64,000 bases of DNA, taken from positions 62,001-126,000 of the forward strand of contig NZ_JAGQDF010000004.1 of NCBI RefSeq assembly GCF_018069875.1, given 5' to 3'. A program made the translations under genes and the position numbers. A model generated the notes under the pieces. The model had not been told where the DNA came from. It saw nothing but the letters and a program-made list of their open reading frames with translations, and ran no database searches. Shown one piece after another: positions 24,277 through 31,945 of this stretch (position 1 is its first letter; each line of letters starts with the position of its first letter). Source of the stretch: Ideonella alba (GTDB lineage: Bacteria; Pseudomonadota; Gammaproteobacteria; Burkholderiales; Burkholderiaceae_C).

Positions 24277-26910
24277 TCAAGGCGCGGCGGCGCTGAGCGC
24301 CTGGGCCTCGCGAAACCAGCGCTGCAAGGCGCCGGGGATCTGGCCATCGGGGTGCAGCGCGGTCCACAGGCGCAGGGCCTGACGGCCGCGTTCGCGTGCG
24401 TCGTCACGGCGGCCCAGCGCGGCCAGCGCCTGGCCCTCGGTGCTGAGTGCCTGGGCCAGCTGCCAGCCCCGGGCGGCGTTGCTGGTGGCGTCGTCGCCCT
24501 GCATGATCGCCGCGACCTGGGCGGCACGGTGTGCGGCCTCGGCCGGGTCCTGCGACAGGCGCAGCCGGGCTGACCAGAGCAGCGCGTCGGCCCACCAGCG
24601 CTGGACGTAGAAATCGTGGCCGCCCTGGGCGCGACGCGACAGGGCTTCGGCGGCGGCGTCGATGCGCTGACGCGCCTCGGCGGGCTGGCCGGCATCGATC
24701 AGCAACCGCCCCTGCAGCAGACCCAGCAACACGCGGTCGCGTTGCAACACCTCGTTGCCCGGGTCCTCGGCGGACAGTGCGCGCATCGTCGCCTCGGCCT
24801 CGTCCAGCCGGGCGCGGCCCTCGGTGTTGCGGCCGGCCTGGTTCAGCGCCGCGCCGCGCACCACCCGGGCCATCGCGGTCTGGTGGCGGAAGTGCGAACT
24901 CTGCGGCGCGCGCCGAGCGGCCTCGTCACGCAGCGCCACCGCCTGCGCGGTGTGGGCCAGGGCCAGCGCGTTGTCACCGCGCAGCACACCCACGCTGCCC
25001 AGGCCGTGGTGGGCCCAGGCGGTCTGGTGCACCCACTCGACTTCACCCGGCTCGCGGGCGCGCATGCGCTCGAAAATCGCCAGTGCCTGCTGCCACAGCT
25101 GCAGCGCCTCCTCCGTGCGTCCCAGGTTGGACGCGGCCACGCTGCCGCCGGTGAGCACCGCGCGCCGGCCCAGCACCGTGGCCTGGCGCGACAGGGTCTG
25201 CAGGTCATCGGGCTTCTGGGCCACGATGCGCTCGACCAGGCGACTGGCCTCGGCCAGCGCCTCGTTCGCCGGGATCAACCGACCCTGGCGCAGCAGCAGG
25301 TCGCTGTGCAGCAGCCGCAGGTCGACCGCCTTGTCCAGCGCCGGCACATCGGCCTGCGGCAGGTACAGCGGCAGCAGCGCCAGCGCCTTCTCGGCGCTGC
25401 GCAGCGCATCGTCGGGCCGCTCCTGGCCGGGCGAGAAGGATTCGCCCTGCAGCACCGCCAGGCGGAACCAGGCCTCGGCCAGCTCGCGGGCCAGCCCGGC
25501 GTCATCGGCCACGTCGTGCGCCAGCGCGTCCAGGTAGCCGGCGGCGTCCTGCAGCAGCGCATCGCGCACCGCGGTGGCCCCGGGCAGGTGGGCGATCTGG
25601 TCGTGGTACTTGAAGACCATCTGGTTGGCCAGCTGGCGCACCTGGGCAAAGCGGGCCTCGGCGCGGGCGCGCTGGCGGTCGGCCTCGTGGGCCTGCCAGG
25701 TGGCCACGCCCACCCCCACCATCAGCGAGGACACGGCCAGCGCCGCCGCCGCACTGGCCGCCCGGTGGCGCAGCACAAAGCGGCTGAGCAGGTAGCCGGC
25801 GCTGGGCGCGCGGGCACTGACCGGCAGCCCCGCCAGGTGCGCCCGCACATCCGCCGCGAACGCATCCACGCTGGGGTAGCGCGCCGCCGGGGCCTTGTCC
25901 AGGGCCTTGAGCAGGATGTTGTCCAGGTCGCCCTTCAGGCGCTTGCGCGTGGCCATCCACTGCGGATCACTCACCAGCCCGGGGCTCAGCGCGCTGGGCC
26001 GCGTGGGCTCTTCCTCCAGCACACTGCGGGCGGCTTCCTGTGGCGTCGTCGCGTTCCGGCCGTAGGGCCGCAGCCCGGTGAGCATCACGTACAGCAGCAC
26101 GCCCAGGCTGTAGATGTCGGTCAGCGTGCCCACCGGCTCGCCGCGCACCTGCTCGGGGCTGGCGTAGTTGGGCGTGTAGGGCCGCGGGCCAGCGCCAGTG
26201 TGCTCGCCCTCGGCCGGGTCCAGCGCCTTGGCGATGCCGAAGTCCAGCAGCTTGACCTGGCCGTCCTCGGTGACCAGCACGTTGCTGGGCTTGAGGTCGC
26301 GGTGCACCAGCAGCTGCCGGTGGGCGAAGGCCACCGCGTCGGCCAGCTGCAGGAACAGGCCCAGCCGCGCCTCCAGCGCCAGGCCCTCGCAGGCCTGGTC
26401 GATCGGGCGGCCGCGCACCAGCTCCATCACGAAGTAGGGCAGCCCGCTGGCGCTGCGCCCGGCGTCCAGCAGGTGGGCGATGTGCGGGTGGTTCAGCCGC
26501 GCCAGCGCGCGCTGCTCCAGCGCGAAGCGCGCCAGCACCGCGGCCGAGTCCATGCCGCGCTTGAGCACCTTGACCGCCGCCTCGCCGTCCCAGGCGCCGT
26601 CGGCGCGGCGCGCCAGCATCACCTCGGCCATGCCGCCCGCCCCCAGCGGGCCGACGATCTCCCAGGCGCCCAGGCGCTCGCCGGGGGACAGCAGCAGTGG
26701 GGGCGCGGCCGGCTCGGTCGGGGCCAGGAAGTCGTCGGTCGTCGCCTCGCTCAGTGCGCGCTCGTGCGCCAGCAGGCTCAGCACCTCGTCCTGCACCGCC
26801 GCGTCGGCCCCGCTGGCGCGCACGAAGGCCTCGCGCGCCGCCTGCGGATGCTCCAGCGCTGCCTCGAACAGCGCCTTGACCTGTGGCCAGTGGGTGTCGC
26901 CGGCGGCCAT
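24277..26910 (-). CDS. Membrane serine/threonine protein kinase with C-terminal TPR-like sensor (kinase 1)
   Basis: 877 residues. A cytosolic N-terminus (1-75), then a Hanks-type kinase domain (about 82-345): Gly loop GPLGAGGM (87-94), ATP Lys114 in AAVKVLK, catalytic HRDLKPSN (203-210), DFG (223-225), and SPE in place of APE (251-253). A single transmembrane segment (about 385-404, AAAALAVSSLMVGVGVATW) is followed by ~470 periplasmic residues made of TPR-like helices (e.g. NALALAHTAQAVALRDEAARR). All catalytic residues are intact. It is the second gene after kinase 2, with a 6-base gap, and a divergent ECF sigma gene is nearby, so the sigma factor is a likely substrate. Its first ~400 residues are almost identical to kinase 2; see the repeat entry. 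Confidence 0.92.
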   Translation of the reverse strand: MAAGDTHWPQVKALFEAALEHPQAAREAFVRASGADAAVQDEVLSLLAHERALSEATTDDFLAPTEPAAPPLLLSPGERLGAWEIVGPLGAGGMAEVMLARRADGAWDGEAAVKVLKRGMDSAAVLARFALEQRALARLNHPHIAHLLDAGRSASGLPYFVMELVRGRPIDQACEGLALEARLGLFLQLADAVAFAHRQLLVHRDLKPSNVLVTEDGQVKLLDFGIAKALDPAEGEHTGAGPRPYTPNYASPEQVRGEPVGTLTDIYSLGVLLYVMLTGLRPYGRNATTPQEAARSVLEEEPTRPSALSPGLVSDPQWMATRKRLKGDLDNILLKALDKAPAARYPSVDAFAADVRAHLAGLPVSARAPSAGYLLSRFVLRHRAASAAAALAVSSLMVGVGVATWQAHEADRQRARAEARFAQVRQLANQMVFKYHDQIAHLPGATAVRDALLQDAAGYLDALAHDVADDAGLARELAEAWFRLAVLQGESFSPGQERPDDALRSAEKALALLPLYLPQADVPALDKAVDLRLLHSDLLLRQGRLIPANEALAEASRLVERIVAQKPDDLQTLSRQATVLGRRAVLTGGSVAASNLGRTEEALQLWQQALAIFERMRAREPGEVEWVHQTAWAHHGLGSVGVLRGDNALALAHTAQAVALRDEAARRAPQSSHFRHQTAMARVVRGAALNQAGRNTEGRARLDEAEATMRALSAEDPGNEVLQRDRVLLGLLQGRLLIDAGQPAEARQRIDAAAEALSRRAQGGHDFYVQRWWADALLWSARLRLSQDPAEAAHRAAQVAAIMQGDDATSNAARGWQLAQALSTEGQALAALGRRDDARERGRQALRLWTALHPDGQIPGALQRWFREAQALSAAAP
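25900..26802. repeat. Direct duplicate of kinase-domain DNA, copy in kinase 1
   Basis: This 903-base block is identical by eye to 28513-29415 at a constant offset of 2613 bases without gaps. Flanking sequence on the low side (about 25739-25899) is also very similar, with a few single-base changes; beyond 26802 the two copies differ increasingly. It encodes about residues 37-337 of the kinases, nearly the whole catalytic domain. Synonymous sites have not diverged, implying recent duplication or ongoing gene conversion. Confidence 0.9.
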
Positions 26911-26916
26911 GGCAGG

Positions 26917-29526
26917 CTACAGGCCGATCGGCTCGCCGCGCGCCAGCGCATCGCGGCGGCGCAGGTGCTCGCCGTTGAGCGCCCGCAGCGCGTCGGCCGC
27001 CTGGTAATGCTGCAGCGCGCGCTGGCGCCAGGCGGGGGCGGCGGCGGGCTCGGCCGCGGCCATCACCAGCGCAGACTCGGCCAGGTTGAGCAGCGCATCA
27101 CCGGCCTTGGACTCGCGCGACAGCGGCTCCAGGATCGCCTGGCTCTGGCGCAGCTGCGTCAGGGCCTCGTCGCGCCGTTGCAGCCCCAGCAGCGCGACCG
27201 CACGGTAGATGCCCAGCCAGGCCCACAGGCGCTCAGGGTGTGGCCCGGGCTTGGCCTCGCGCTGGCGCTGCCAGTAGGCCAGCGCGCTGTCGAGTACCGG
27301 CAGCGCGTCGGCCGAGCGGCCGACCAGCGCCAGTGCCCGCCCATGGTGCTGGGCCACGCGCGGCAGGTTCTCGGCCCATTTGCTCTGCGGGCCGTTCTCG
27401 GCGGCCAGGCGCTGCACCGTGTCCCAGGCCGCCTGGCTGGCCAGCACGGCACGCGCGGGCTGGTCGGCACGCATCAGGATCACCGCGGCATTGGTGGCCT
27501 CGGTGACCAGCTCGTCACGCCGGCCGGTGTGGAAGGGCTCGGCCTGCACCGCGCGCAGGCGCTGCTGCCAGGCGGCTTCGGCGTCACCGCGCGAGGCGTC
27601 GAGCCGGCCCAGCCGCGCATGGGTGATCGCCCGCGCCCCGAGCAGCGTGCCCAGCAGCGGCGCCAGGCTGGCGTCGCCGTCGCGCTCCAGGCGGCGCAGG
27701 GCCTGCTCGGCCTGGCCGTACAGCGCCAGCGCGTCCTCGGGGCGGTTCAGGCTGGCCACGGTCTGCTGGTCGAAGAACTGCGCCTCGACGATCTGCAGCG
27801 AGGCGCGCTGCACCTGCAGGTCGCGCTGCTCGGCCGCTGGCAGGCGCTGCAGCCGCTGGTCGATCAGCGCCATCGCCTCCTCCAGCGTCTTCAGGCCCTG
27901 CTCGGGCTGGCCGTCGGCGCGCTGCGCGCGGGCCCGGATCTGCAGCGCCTGCGACAGCGACAGGCTCAGCGCGGCGTCGTCGGGCCGCGCCGGCAGCACC
28001 TGCCGGGCCAGCGTGATCGCGTGCTCGGCATGCTGGCGCGCCTCGCCCATCTTGCTGAGCGACACGCCGCCGTCGTCGCCACCCACCTGGGCCAGGCGGG
28101 CGTAGACGCCGGCCAGCAGGGCCAGCCATTCGGCATCGTCGCCGGCCTCCTGTTCGACCTCGCTGAGCTGGCCCAGCAGGCCCTTGAGCAGGTTCTCCTT
28201 GACCACCAGGCCGCCGGGCAGATAGGTGACGGCATCGGCATAGCGCAGCACCACGTCGCGGCTCAGGCCGCGCAACTGCTCCAGCCGCTGGCCGGCGACA
28301 TGGGCCTGCCAGCCGGCCACACCGGCGCCCACCACCAGGGACACCGCCGCCAGCGCCGCCGCCGCACTGGCCGCCCGGTGGCGCAGCACGAAGCGGCTGA
28401 GCAGGTAGCCGGCGCTGGGCGCACGGGCACTGACCGGCAGCCCCGCCAGGTGGGCCCGCACATCCGCCGCGAACGCGTCCACGCTGGGGTAGCGCGCCGC
28501 CGGGGCCTTGTACAGGGCCTTGAGCAGGATGTTGTCCAGGTCGCCCTTCAGGCGCTTGCGCGTGGCCATCCACTGCGGATCACTCACCAGCCCGGGGCTC
28601 AGCGCGCTGGGCCGCGTGGGCTCTTCCTCCAGCACACTGCGGGCGGCTTCCTGTGGCGTCGTCGCGTTCCGGCCGTAGGGCCGCAGCCCGGTGAGCATCA
28701 CGTACAGCAGCACGCCCAGGCTGTAGATGTCGGTCAGCGTGCCCACCGGCTCGCCGCGCACCTGCTCGGGGCTGGCGTAGTTGGGCGTGTAGGGCCGCGG
28801 GCCAGCGCCAGTGTGCTCGCCCTCGGCCGGGTCCAGCGCCTTGGCGATGCCGAAGTCCAGCAGCTTGACCTGGCCGTCCTCGGTGACCAGCACGTTGCTG
28901 GGCTTGAGGTCGCGGTGCACCAGCAGCTGCCGGTGGGCGAAGGCCACCGCGTCGGCCAGCTGCAGGAACAGGCCCAGCCGCGCCTCCAGCGCCAGGCCCT
29001 CGCAGGCCTGGTCGATCGGGCGGCCGCGCACCAGCTCCATCACGAAGTAGGGCAGCCCGCTGGCGCTGCGCCCGGCGTCCAGCAGGTGGGCGATGTGCGG
29101 GTGGTTCAGCCGCGCCAGCGCGCGCTGCTCCAGCGCGAAGCGCGCCAGCACCGCGGCCGAGTCCATGCCGCGCTTGAGCACCTTGACCGCCGCCTCGCCG
29201 TCCCAGGCGCCGTCGGCGCGGCGCGCCAGCATCACCTCGGCCATGCCGCCCGCCCCCAGCGGGCCGACGATCTCCCAGGCGCCCAGGCGCTCGCCGGGGG
29301 ACAGCAGCAGTGGGGGCGCGGCCGGCTCGGTCGGGGCCAGGAAGTCGTCGGTCGTCGCCTCGCTCAGTGCGCGCTCGTGCGCCAGCAGGCTCAGCACCTC
29401 GTCCTGCACCGCCGCATCCGCACCGCTGGCGCGCACGAAGGCCTCGCGCGCCGCCTGCGGATGCTCCAGCGCCGACTCGAACAGCGCCTTGACCTGTTGC
29501 CAGTGTTCGCCCGTGTGCACGCTCAT
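26917..29526 (-). CDS. Membrane serine/threonine protein kinase with unrelated C-terminal helical sensor (kinase 2)
   Basis: 869 residues, kinase numbering shifted by +1 from kinase 1, with HRDLKPSN at 204-211 and DFG at 224-226. Inside the near-identical region the clear amino acid change is Tyr339 in place of Asp (KALYKAPA). The N-terminal 20 residues and everything after the transmembrane segment (about residue 405 on) differ: after AGQRLEQLRGLSRDVVLRYADAV the sequence is again TPR-like helices but not alignable by eye with kinase 1. The ATG at 29526 lies 64 bases after the stop of the upstream lipoprotein gene on the same strand, so lipoprotein-kinase 2-kinase 1 can form one operon. Confidence 0.92.
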   Translation of the reverse strand: MSVHTGEHWQQVKALFESALEHPQAAREAFVRASGADAAVQDEVLSLLAHERALSEATTDDFLAPTEPAAPPLLLSPGERLGAWEIVGPLGAGGMAEVMLARRADGAWDGEAAVKVLKRGMDSAAVLARFALEQRALARLNHPHIAHLLDAGRSASGLPYFVMELVRGRPIDQACEGLALEARLGLFLQLADAVAFAHRQLLVHRDLKPSNVLVTEDGQVKLLDFGIAKALDPAEGEHTGAGPRPYTPNYASPEQVRGEPVGTLTDIYSLGVLLYVMLTGLRPYGRNATTPQEAARSVLEEEPTRPSALSPGLVSDPQWMATRKRLKGDLDNILLKALYKAPAARYPSVDAFAADVRAHLAGLPVSARAPSAGYLLSRFVLRHRAASAAAALAAVSLVVGAGVAGWQAHVAGQRLEQLRGLSRDVVLRYADAVTYLPGGLVVKENLLKGLLGQLSEVEQEAGDDAEWLALLAGVYARLAQVGGDDGGVSLSKMGEARQHAEHAITLARQVLPARPDDAALSLSLSQALQIRARAQRADGQPEQGLKTLEEAMALIDQRLQRLPAAEQRDLQVQRASLQIVEAQFFDQQTVASLNRPEDALALYGQAEQALRRLERDGDASLAPLLGTLLGARAITHARLGRLDASRGDAEAAWQQRLRAVQAEPFHTGRRDELVTEATNAAVILMRADQPARAVLASQAAWDTVQRLAAENGPQSKWAENLPRVAQHHGRALALVGRSADALPVLDSALAYWQRQREAKPGPHPERLWAWLGIYRAVALLGLQRRDEALTQLRQSQAILEPLSRESKAGDALLNLAESALVMAAAEPAAAPAWRQRALQHYQAADALRALNGEHLRRRDALARGEPIGL
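28513..29415. repeat. Direct duplicate of kinase-domain DNA, copy in kinase 2
   Basis: Partner of 25900-26802. The first difference at the low end is 28512 (A, giving Tyr) against 25899 (C, giving Asp); at the high end the first is 29416 (A) against 26803 (G). Recombination between the copies would delete one kinase and leave a single hybrid gene. Confidence 0.9.
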
Positions 29527-29590
29527 CCTTCCGCCGCCAACGGCCGTCGGCGCCAGTGTACGCAGGGCCGGCGCGCGCGGCCCGCCGCCA

Positions 29591-30064
29591 TCACTTCAGG
29601 CCATTGGTGAAGATGGTGGTGCCATCGACAGGCGACACGCCCCAGGCCTGGCCCAGACCCATGGCCGGCTTGTCGGCCACGTCCAGGTGGCCCTTGCCGA
29701 CGATGAAGTACACCAGCTTGCCCACCGGGCCGGCCGTCTTGTCCATGCAGATCGAGGTCACGGTCTGCTTGGCGTCCTTGTAGGTGATGGCGCCATCCAC
29801 GCCGATCACGAGCTTGGCCGTGCCGGACTTGGTGAAGGTGCCGCCGCCGTCATAGGACCCCTCATCGCCGTTGAAGGTGCCGGCATAGGCCTTGAGATCA
29901 TCCAGCGTGGGCGCCACCACGGCACCGGCCACATAGGCCTTGGTGTCGCAGTCGGCCGCCACACCATCGGCAGCTGCGGTGGTGTCACCGCCGCCACAGG
30001 CGGACAGGCCAGACAGGGCCGCCATCGTGAGGGCCAGCGTCAGGGGTCGGGTCATCGTGTGCAT
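29591..30064 (-). CDS. Small lipoprotein of unknown function
   Basis: 157 residues from ATG 30064. The signal peptide LALTMAALSGLSAC carries a lipobox with Cys23, followed by GGG and a Thr/Ala linker. The mature domain is beta-rich with many Gly and Thr (TFNGDEGSYDGGGTFTKSGTAKLVIGV in pieces, KQTVTSICMDKTAGPVGKLVYFIVGK), and two Cys (in ADCDTK and SICMDK) could form a disulfide. No family is recognised. It is the first gene of the minus-strand run leading into two kinases and is divergent from an ECF sigma gene, so it may be a surface or periplasmic component or target of the same signalling system. Confidence 0.7.
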   Translation of the reverse strand: MHTMTRPLTLALTMAALSGLSACGGGDTTAAADGVAADCDTKAYVAGAVVAPTLDDLKAYAGTFNGDEGSYDGGGTFTKSGTAKLVIGVDGAITYKDAKQTVTSICMDKTAGPVGKLVYFIVGKGHLDVADKPAMGLGQAWGVSPVDGTTIFTNGLK

Positions 30065-30123
30065 CGTGGGTTCCAGGTGAGGTGCCAGACGCCGCCGATC
30101 GGCACTGTGCACTTGATCACATA

Positions 30124-30145
30124 CGCCGCGCGGGCCTGCGCGGCG
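30124..30145. repeat. Inverted repeat in the lipoprotein/sigma divergent control region
   Basis: CGCCGCGC (30124-30131) and GCGCGGCG (30138-30145) form a perfect 8-bp inverted repeat with a 6-base spacer, in the middle of the 136-base space between divergent genes. It could be an operator or a 5' UTR hairpin on the minus strand; high GC makes chance occurrence less unlikely. Confidence 0.45.
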
Positions 30146-30159
30146 GCTCACACGCAGGC

Positions 30160-30165
30160 TAGACT
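30160..30165 (+). promoter_or_regulatory. Candidate -10 element of the ECF sigma gene
   Basis: TAGACT in the context GCTAGACTCGGGT (30159-30171) matches 12 of 13 bases of the proposed aroG leader promoter core. No clear -35 is seen. Transcription would begin near 30172, about 30 bases before the ATG at 30201. Confidence 0.4.
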
Positions 30166-30200
30166 CGGGTGTCGCCCCCCAAGATGCCGTGTTCGACACC

Positions 30201-30791
30201 ATGTCGGCGCCCGACCCTTCCCTGACGCAGTGGCTCAGCCAGTTCGCGGGTCCCGATCCCGAGGCCGGCCAGCGCCTGTTCGAAAGCCTCTACGAGGACC
30301 TGCGGCGCATGGCGCGCAACCACATGCGCAAGGAAGCCGCCGGCCACACCCTCAGCGCCACCGCGCTGACGCATGAGGCCTGGTTCCGCATGGCCGAGCA
30401 GACCCGCACCCAGTGGCGCAACCGGGCGCACTTCCTGGCGGTCAGCTCCACGATGATGCGGCGCATCCTGATCAACCACGAGCAGGCCCGGCGCGCCAAC
30501 AAGCGCGATGCCGAACTGACCAGCCTGACCGTCTCGGGCCTGGAGTCGCTGGCCCTGCCACCTGACCGGGACTTGATCGCGGTCAACGATGCCTTGCTGG
30601 CCTTCGAGACGGTCGACCCGCGCGCTGCCAAAGTGGTGGAATTGCGCTTCTTCGGTGGCCTGGAGATCGACGAGATTGCGGAGGTGCTGGCGGTCTCCCC
30701 CGCCACCGTCAAGCGCGACTGGACGCTGGCCAAGTCCTGGCTCCACCGAGAACTCAGCCACAGCCCCCCTTCCGCCTCCCCGAAAGAGTGA
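30201..30791 (+). CDS. ECF sigma factor of the kinase-associated (ECF43-like) type
   Basis: 196 residues from ATG 30201; an in-frame GTG lies four codons upstream. Region 2 begins near residue 15 and region 4 is residues ~133-185, with the HTH LEIDEIAEVLAVSPATVKRDW. In region 2.2, where normal ECF factors carry an acidic DAED-type motif for binding core polymerase, the sequence is LSATALTHEAW (residues 51-61), with Thr54 and Thr57 and no acidic cluster. This is the hallmark of sigma factors known to be activated by Thr phosphorylation (EcfP/PknT of Vibrio, EcfK/PknS of Xanthomonas). No anti-sigma gene adjoins; two serine/threonine kinases do. The stop overlaps the next coupled gene region closely. 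Confidence 0.88.
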   Translation: MSAPDPSLTQWLSQFAGPDPEAGQRLFESLYEDLRRMARNHMRKEAAGHTLSATALTHEAWFRMAEQTRTQWRNRAHFLAVSSTMMRRILINHEQARRANKRDAELTSLTVSGLESLALPPDRDLIAVNDALLAFETVDPRAAKVVELRFFGGLEIDEIAEVLAVSPATVKRDWTLAKSWLHRELSHSPPSASPKE

Positions 30792-30793
30792 CC

Positions 30794-31102
30794 ATGCGCC
30801 ACGACCTGCTGATCCAGTTCGACGACCAGACCACGGTGGAGATCGCCGTCGACGCGGCCCAGTTGCCCGACGCCCTGGATGCGCGCCGCTGGCTGGACGA
30901 GGAATTCACCCGCCGCGAGTGCGAGCCGCTGCGCCCCAGCGGCAAGCTGCTGACCGCCGACAAGCTGCTGGTGCTGGCGCAGGAGATCGGCCCCGCCGGC
31001 TTTGCCGACGAGGCGCTGCGCCTGGCCTTTGCCCGCGCGGTGCTGGGTCAGTTGCAGCGCCCGGCGGTGACGATCAACCTGCAGACGATGAAGGTCAGCT
31101 GA
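30794..31102 (+). CDS. Hypothetical protein coupled to the ECF sigma gene
   Basis: 102 residues from ATG 30794, two bases after the sigma stop, so translation is probably coupled. The N-terminus MRHDLLIQFDDQTTVEIAVDA is beta-strand-like; the rest is helical (LTADKLLVLAQEIGPAGFADEALRLAFARAVLG). No signal peptide, no Cys beyond one, and no family I recognise. It is too small and lacks membrane or zinc features to be a standard anti-sigma factor, but it could bind the sigma factor. The 3' end overlaps the convergent cobalamin adenosyltransferase gene by eight bases. Confidence 0.7.
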   Translation: MRHDLLIQFDDQTTVEIAVDAAQLPDALDARRWLDEEFTRRECEPLRPSGKLLTADKLLVLAQEIGPAGFADEALRLAFARAVLGQLQRPAVTINLQTMKVS

Positions 31103-31676
31103 GGTCGCCCTCGCGCTGCAGGCGCTCGCTGCGCCAGTAGACGTCGTCGCCGCCCAGGCCGTCGAGGTTGGCGCGGTTGAGCACCCGGGCCAGCACGAAC
31201 AGCAGGTCCGACAGCCGGTTCAGGTACTGGCGCGGCGCTTCGTTGACCGGCTCGGCGGCGGCCAGCGCCACCACCGCGCGCTCGGCGCGGCGGGCAATGG
31301 TGCGGCCCACATGGGCCAGTGCGGCGCTGCGCGTGCCGGCCGGCAGGATGAACTCGGCCAGACGCGGCAGCGTGGCGTTGTAGTGCGCCAGCGCCTCGTC
31401 CAGGCGCAGCACGGCGTCGTCCTTGAGCAGCGTGAAGCCGGGGATCGACAGCTCGCCGCCCAGGTTGAACAGCTCGTGCTGGATCACCACCAGCAGCTCG
31501 CGTACGTCGGCCGGCAGCGGCTCGGCGAGCAGCACGCCGAGCTGGGAGTTGAGTTCATCGACATCGCCCATCGCGGCGATGCGCACGTGGGTTTTTGGCA
31601 CCCGTTGCCCGTCGCCGAGCCCGGTGGTGCCGTCGTCGCCGGTGCGGGTGGCGATCTGGGTGAGACGGTTGGCCAT
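31095..31676 (-). CDS. Cob(I)yrinic acid a,c-diamide adenosyltransferase, PduO type
   Basis: 193 residues. Transfers adenosyl from ATP to cobalamin. PduO-type signature: TRTGDDGTTGLGDGQRVPK near the N-terminus, AMGDVDELNSQLGVLL, and the C-terminal NRLSDLLFVLARVLN with the conserved RxSD-type helix. The protein works as a trimer in the cytosol. No other B12 gene is nearby. The start at 31676 gives the family-typical MANRLTQIATRTGDDG. Confidence 0.94.
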   Translation of the reverse strand: MANRLTQIATRTGDDGTTGLGDGQRVPKTHVRIAAMGDVDELNSQLGVLLAEPLPADVRELLVVIQHELFNLGGELSIPGFTLLKDDAVLRLDEALAHYNATLPRLAEFILPAGTRSAALAHVGRTIARRAERAVVALAAAEPVNEAPRQYLNRLSDLLFVLARVLNRANLDGLGGDDVYWRSERLQREGDLS

Positions 31677-31712
31677 GGCGGCGATGGTAGCCGCCCGGCC
31701 GGGGCCGCACGC

Positions 31713-31940
31713 TCAGCGGGGTCGGCGCACCACCTGGATCGGCGCCTCGCCGCAGTCGCCACAGCCGCTGCAGCCCGCGCCGCCACCGCCGGCCGCGCGC
31801 TGCACGGCGCGCCAGCGGCCCAGGCCGGGCCAGCCCAACAGGCGCCGCGCCAGCGCGCGGCGCCAGGCGGCGGGCATCAGCGACCAGCTGGCATAGACCA
31901 CGCAGACAACCACGATGGCCCAGACGATCAGCGTTTGCAT
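31713..31940 (-). CDS. FeoB-associated Cys-rich membrane miniprotein (DUF6587 type)
   Basis: 75 residues. One N-terminal transmembrane helix (LIVWAIVVVCVVYASWSLM) is followed by a basic segment and a Gly-rich Cys cluster CSGCGDC near the C-terminus. The gene starts six bases after the feoB stop, on the same strand. Small Cys-rich proteins (FeoC or FeoB-associated) accompany FeoB in many bacteria, and I recall this betaproteobacterial form as DUF6587, though not with certainty. The Cys cluster could bind iron or an Fe-S cluster and regulate FeoB; that is inference. Confidence 0.8.
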   Translation of the reverse strand: MQTLIVWAIVVVCVVYASWSLMPAAWRRALARRLLGWPGLGRWRAVQRAAGGGGAGCSGCGDCGEAPIQVVRRPR

Positions 31941-31945
31941 GGTGT

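Noticed and set aside
25739-29434. Kinase duplication as insertion sequence or composite transposon
   Set aside because: No transposase, terminal inverted repeats or target duplications; the duplicate lies inside coding frames.
24616-29610. A plus-strand open frame of over 1600 codons antisense to both kinase genes
   Set aside because: The minus strand shows two complete, motif-bearing kinases. The antisense frame is rich in Gln, Arg, Gly and Ala without any domain, as expected from GC-rich codon bias; its internal repeat is only the duplicated kinase DNA.
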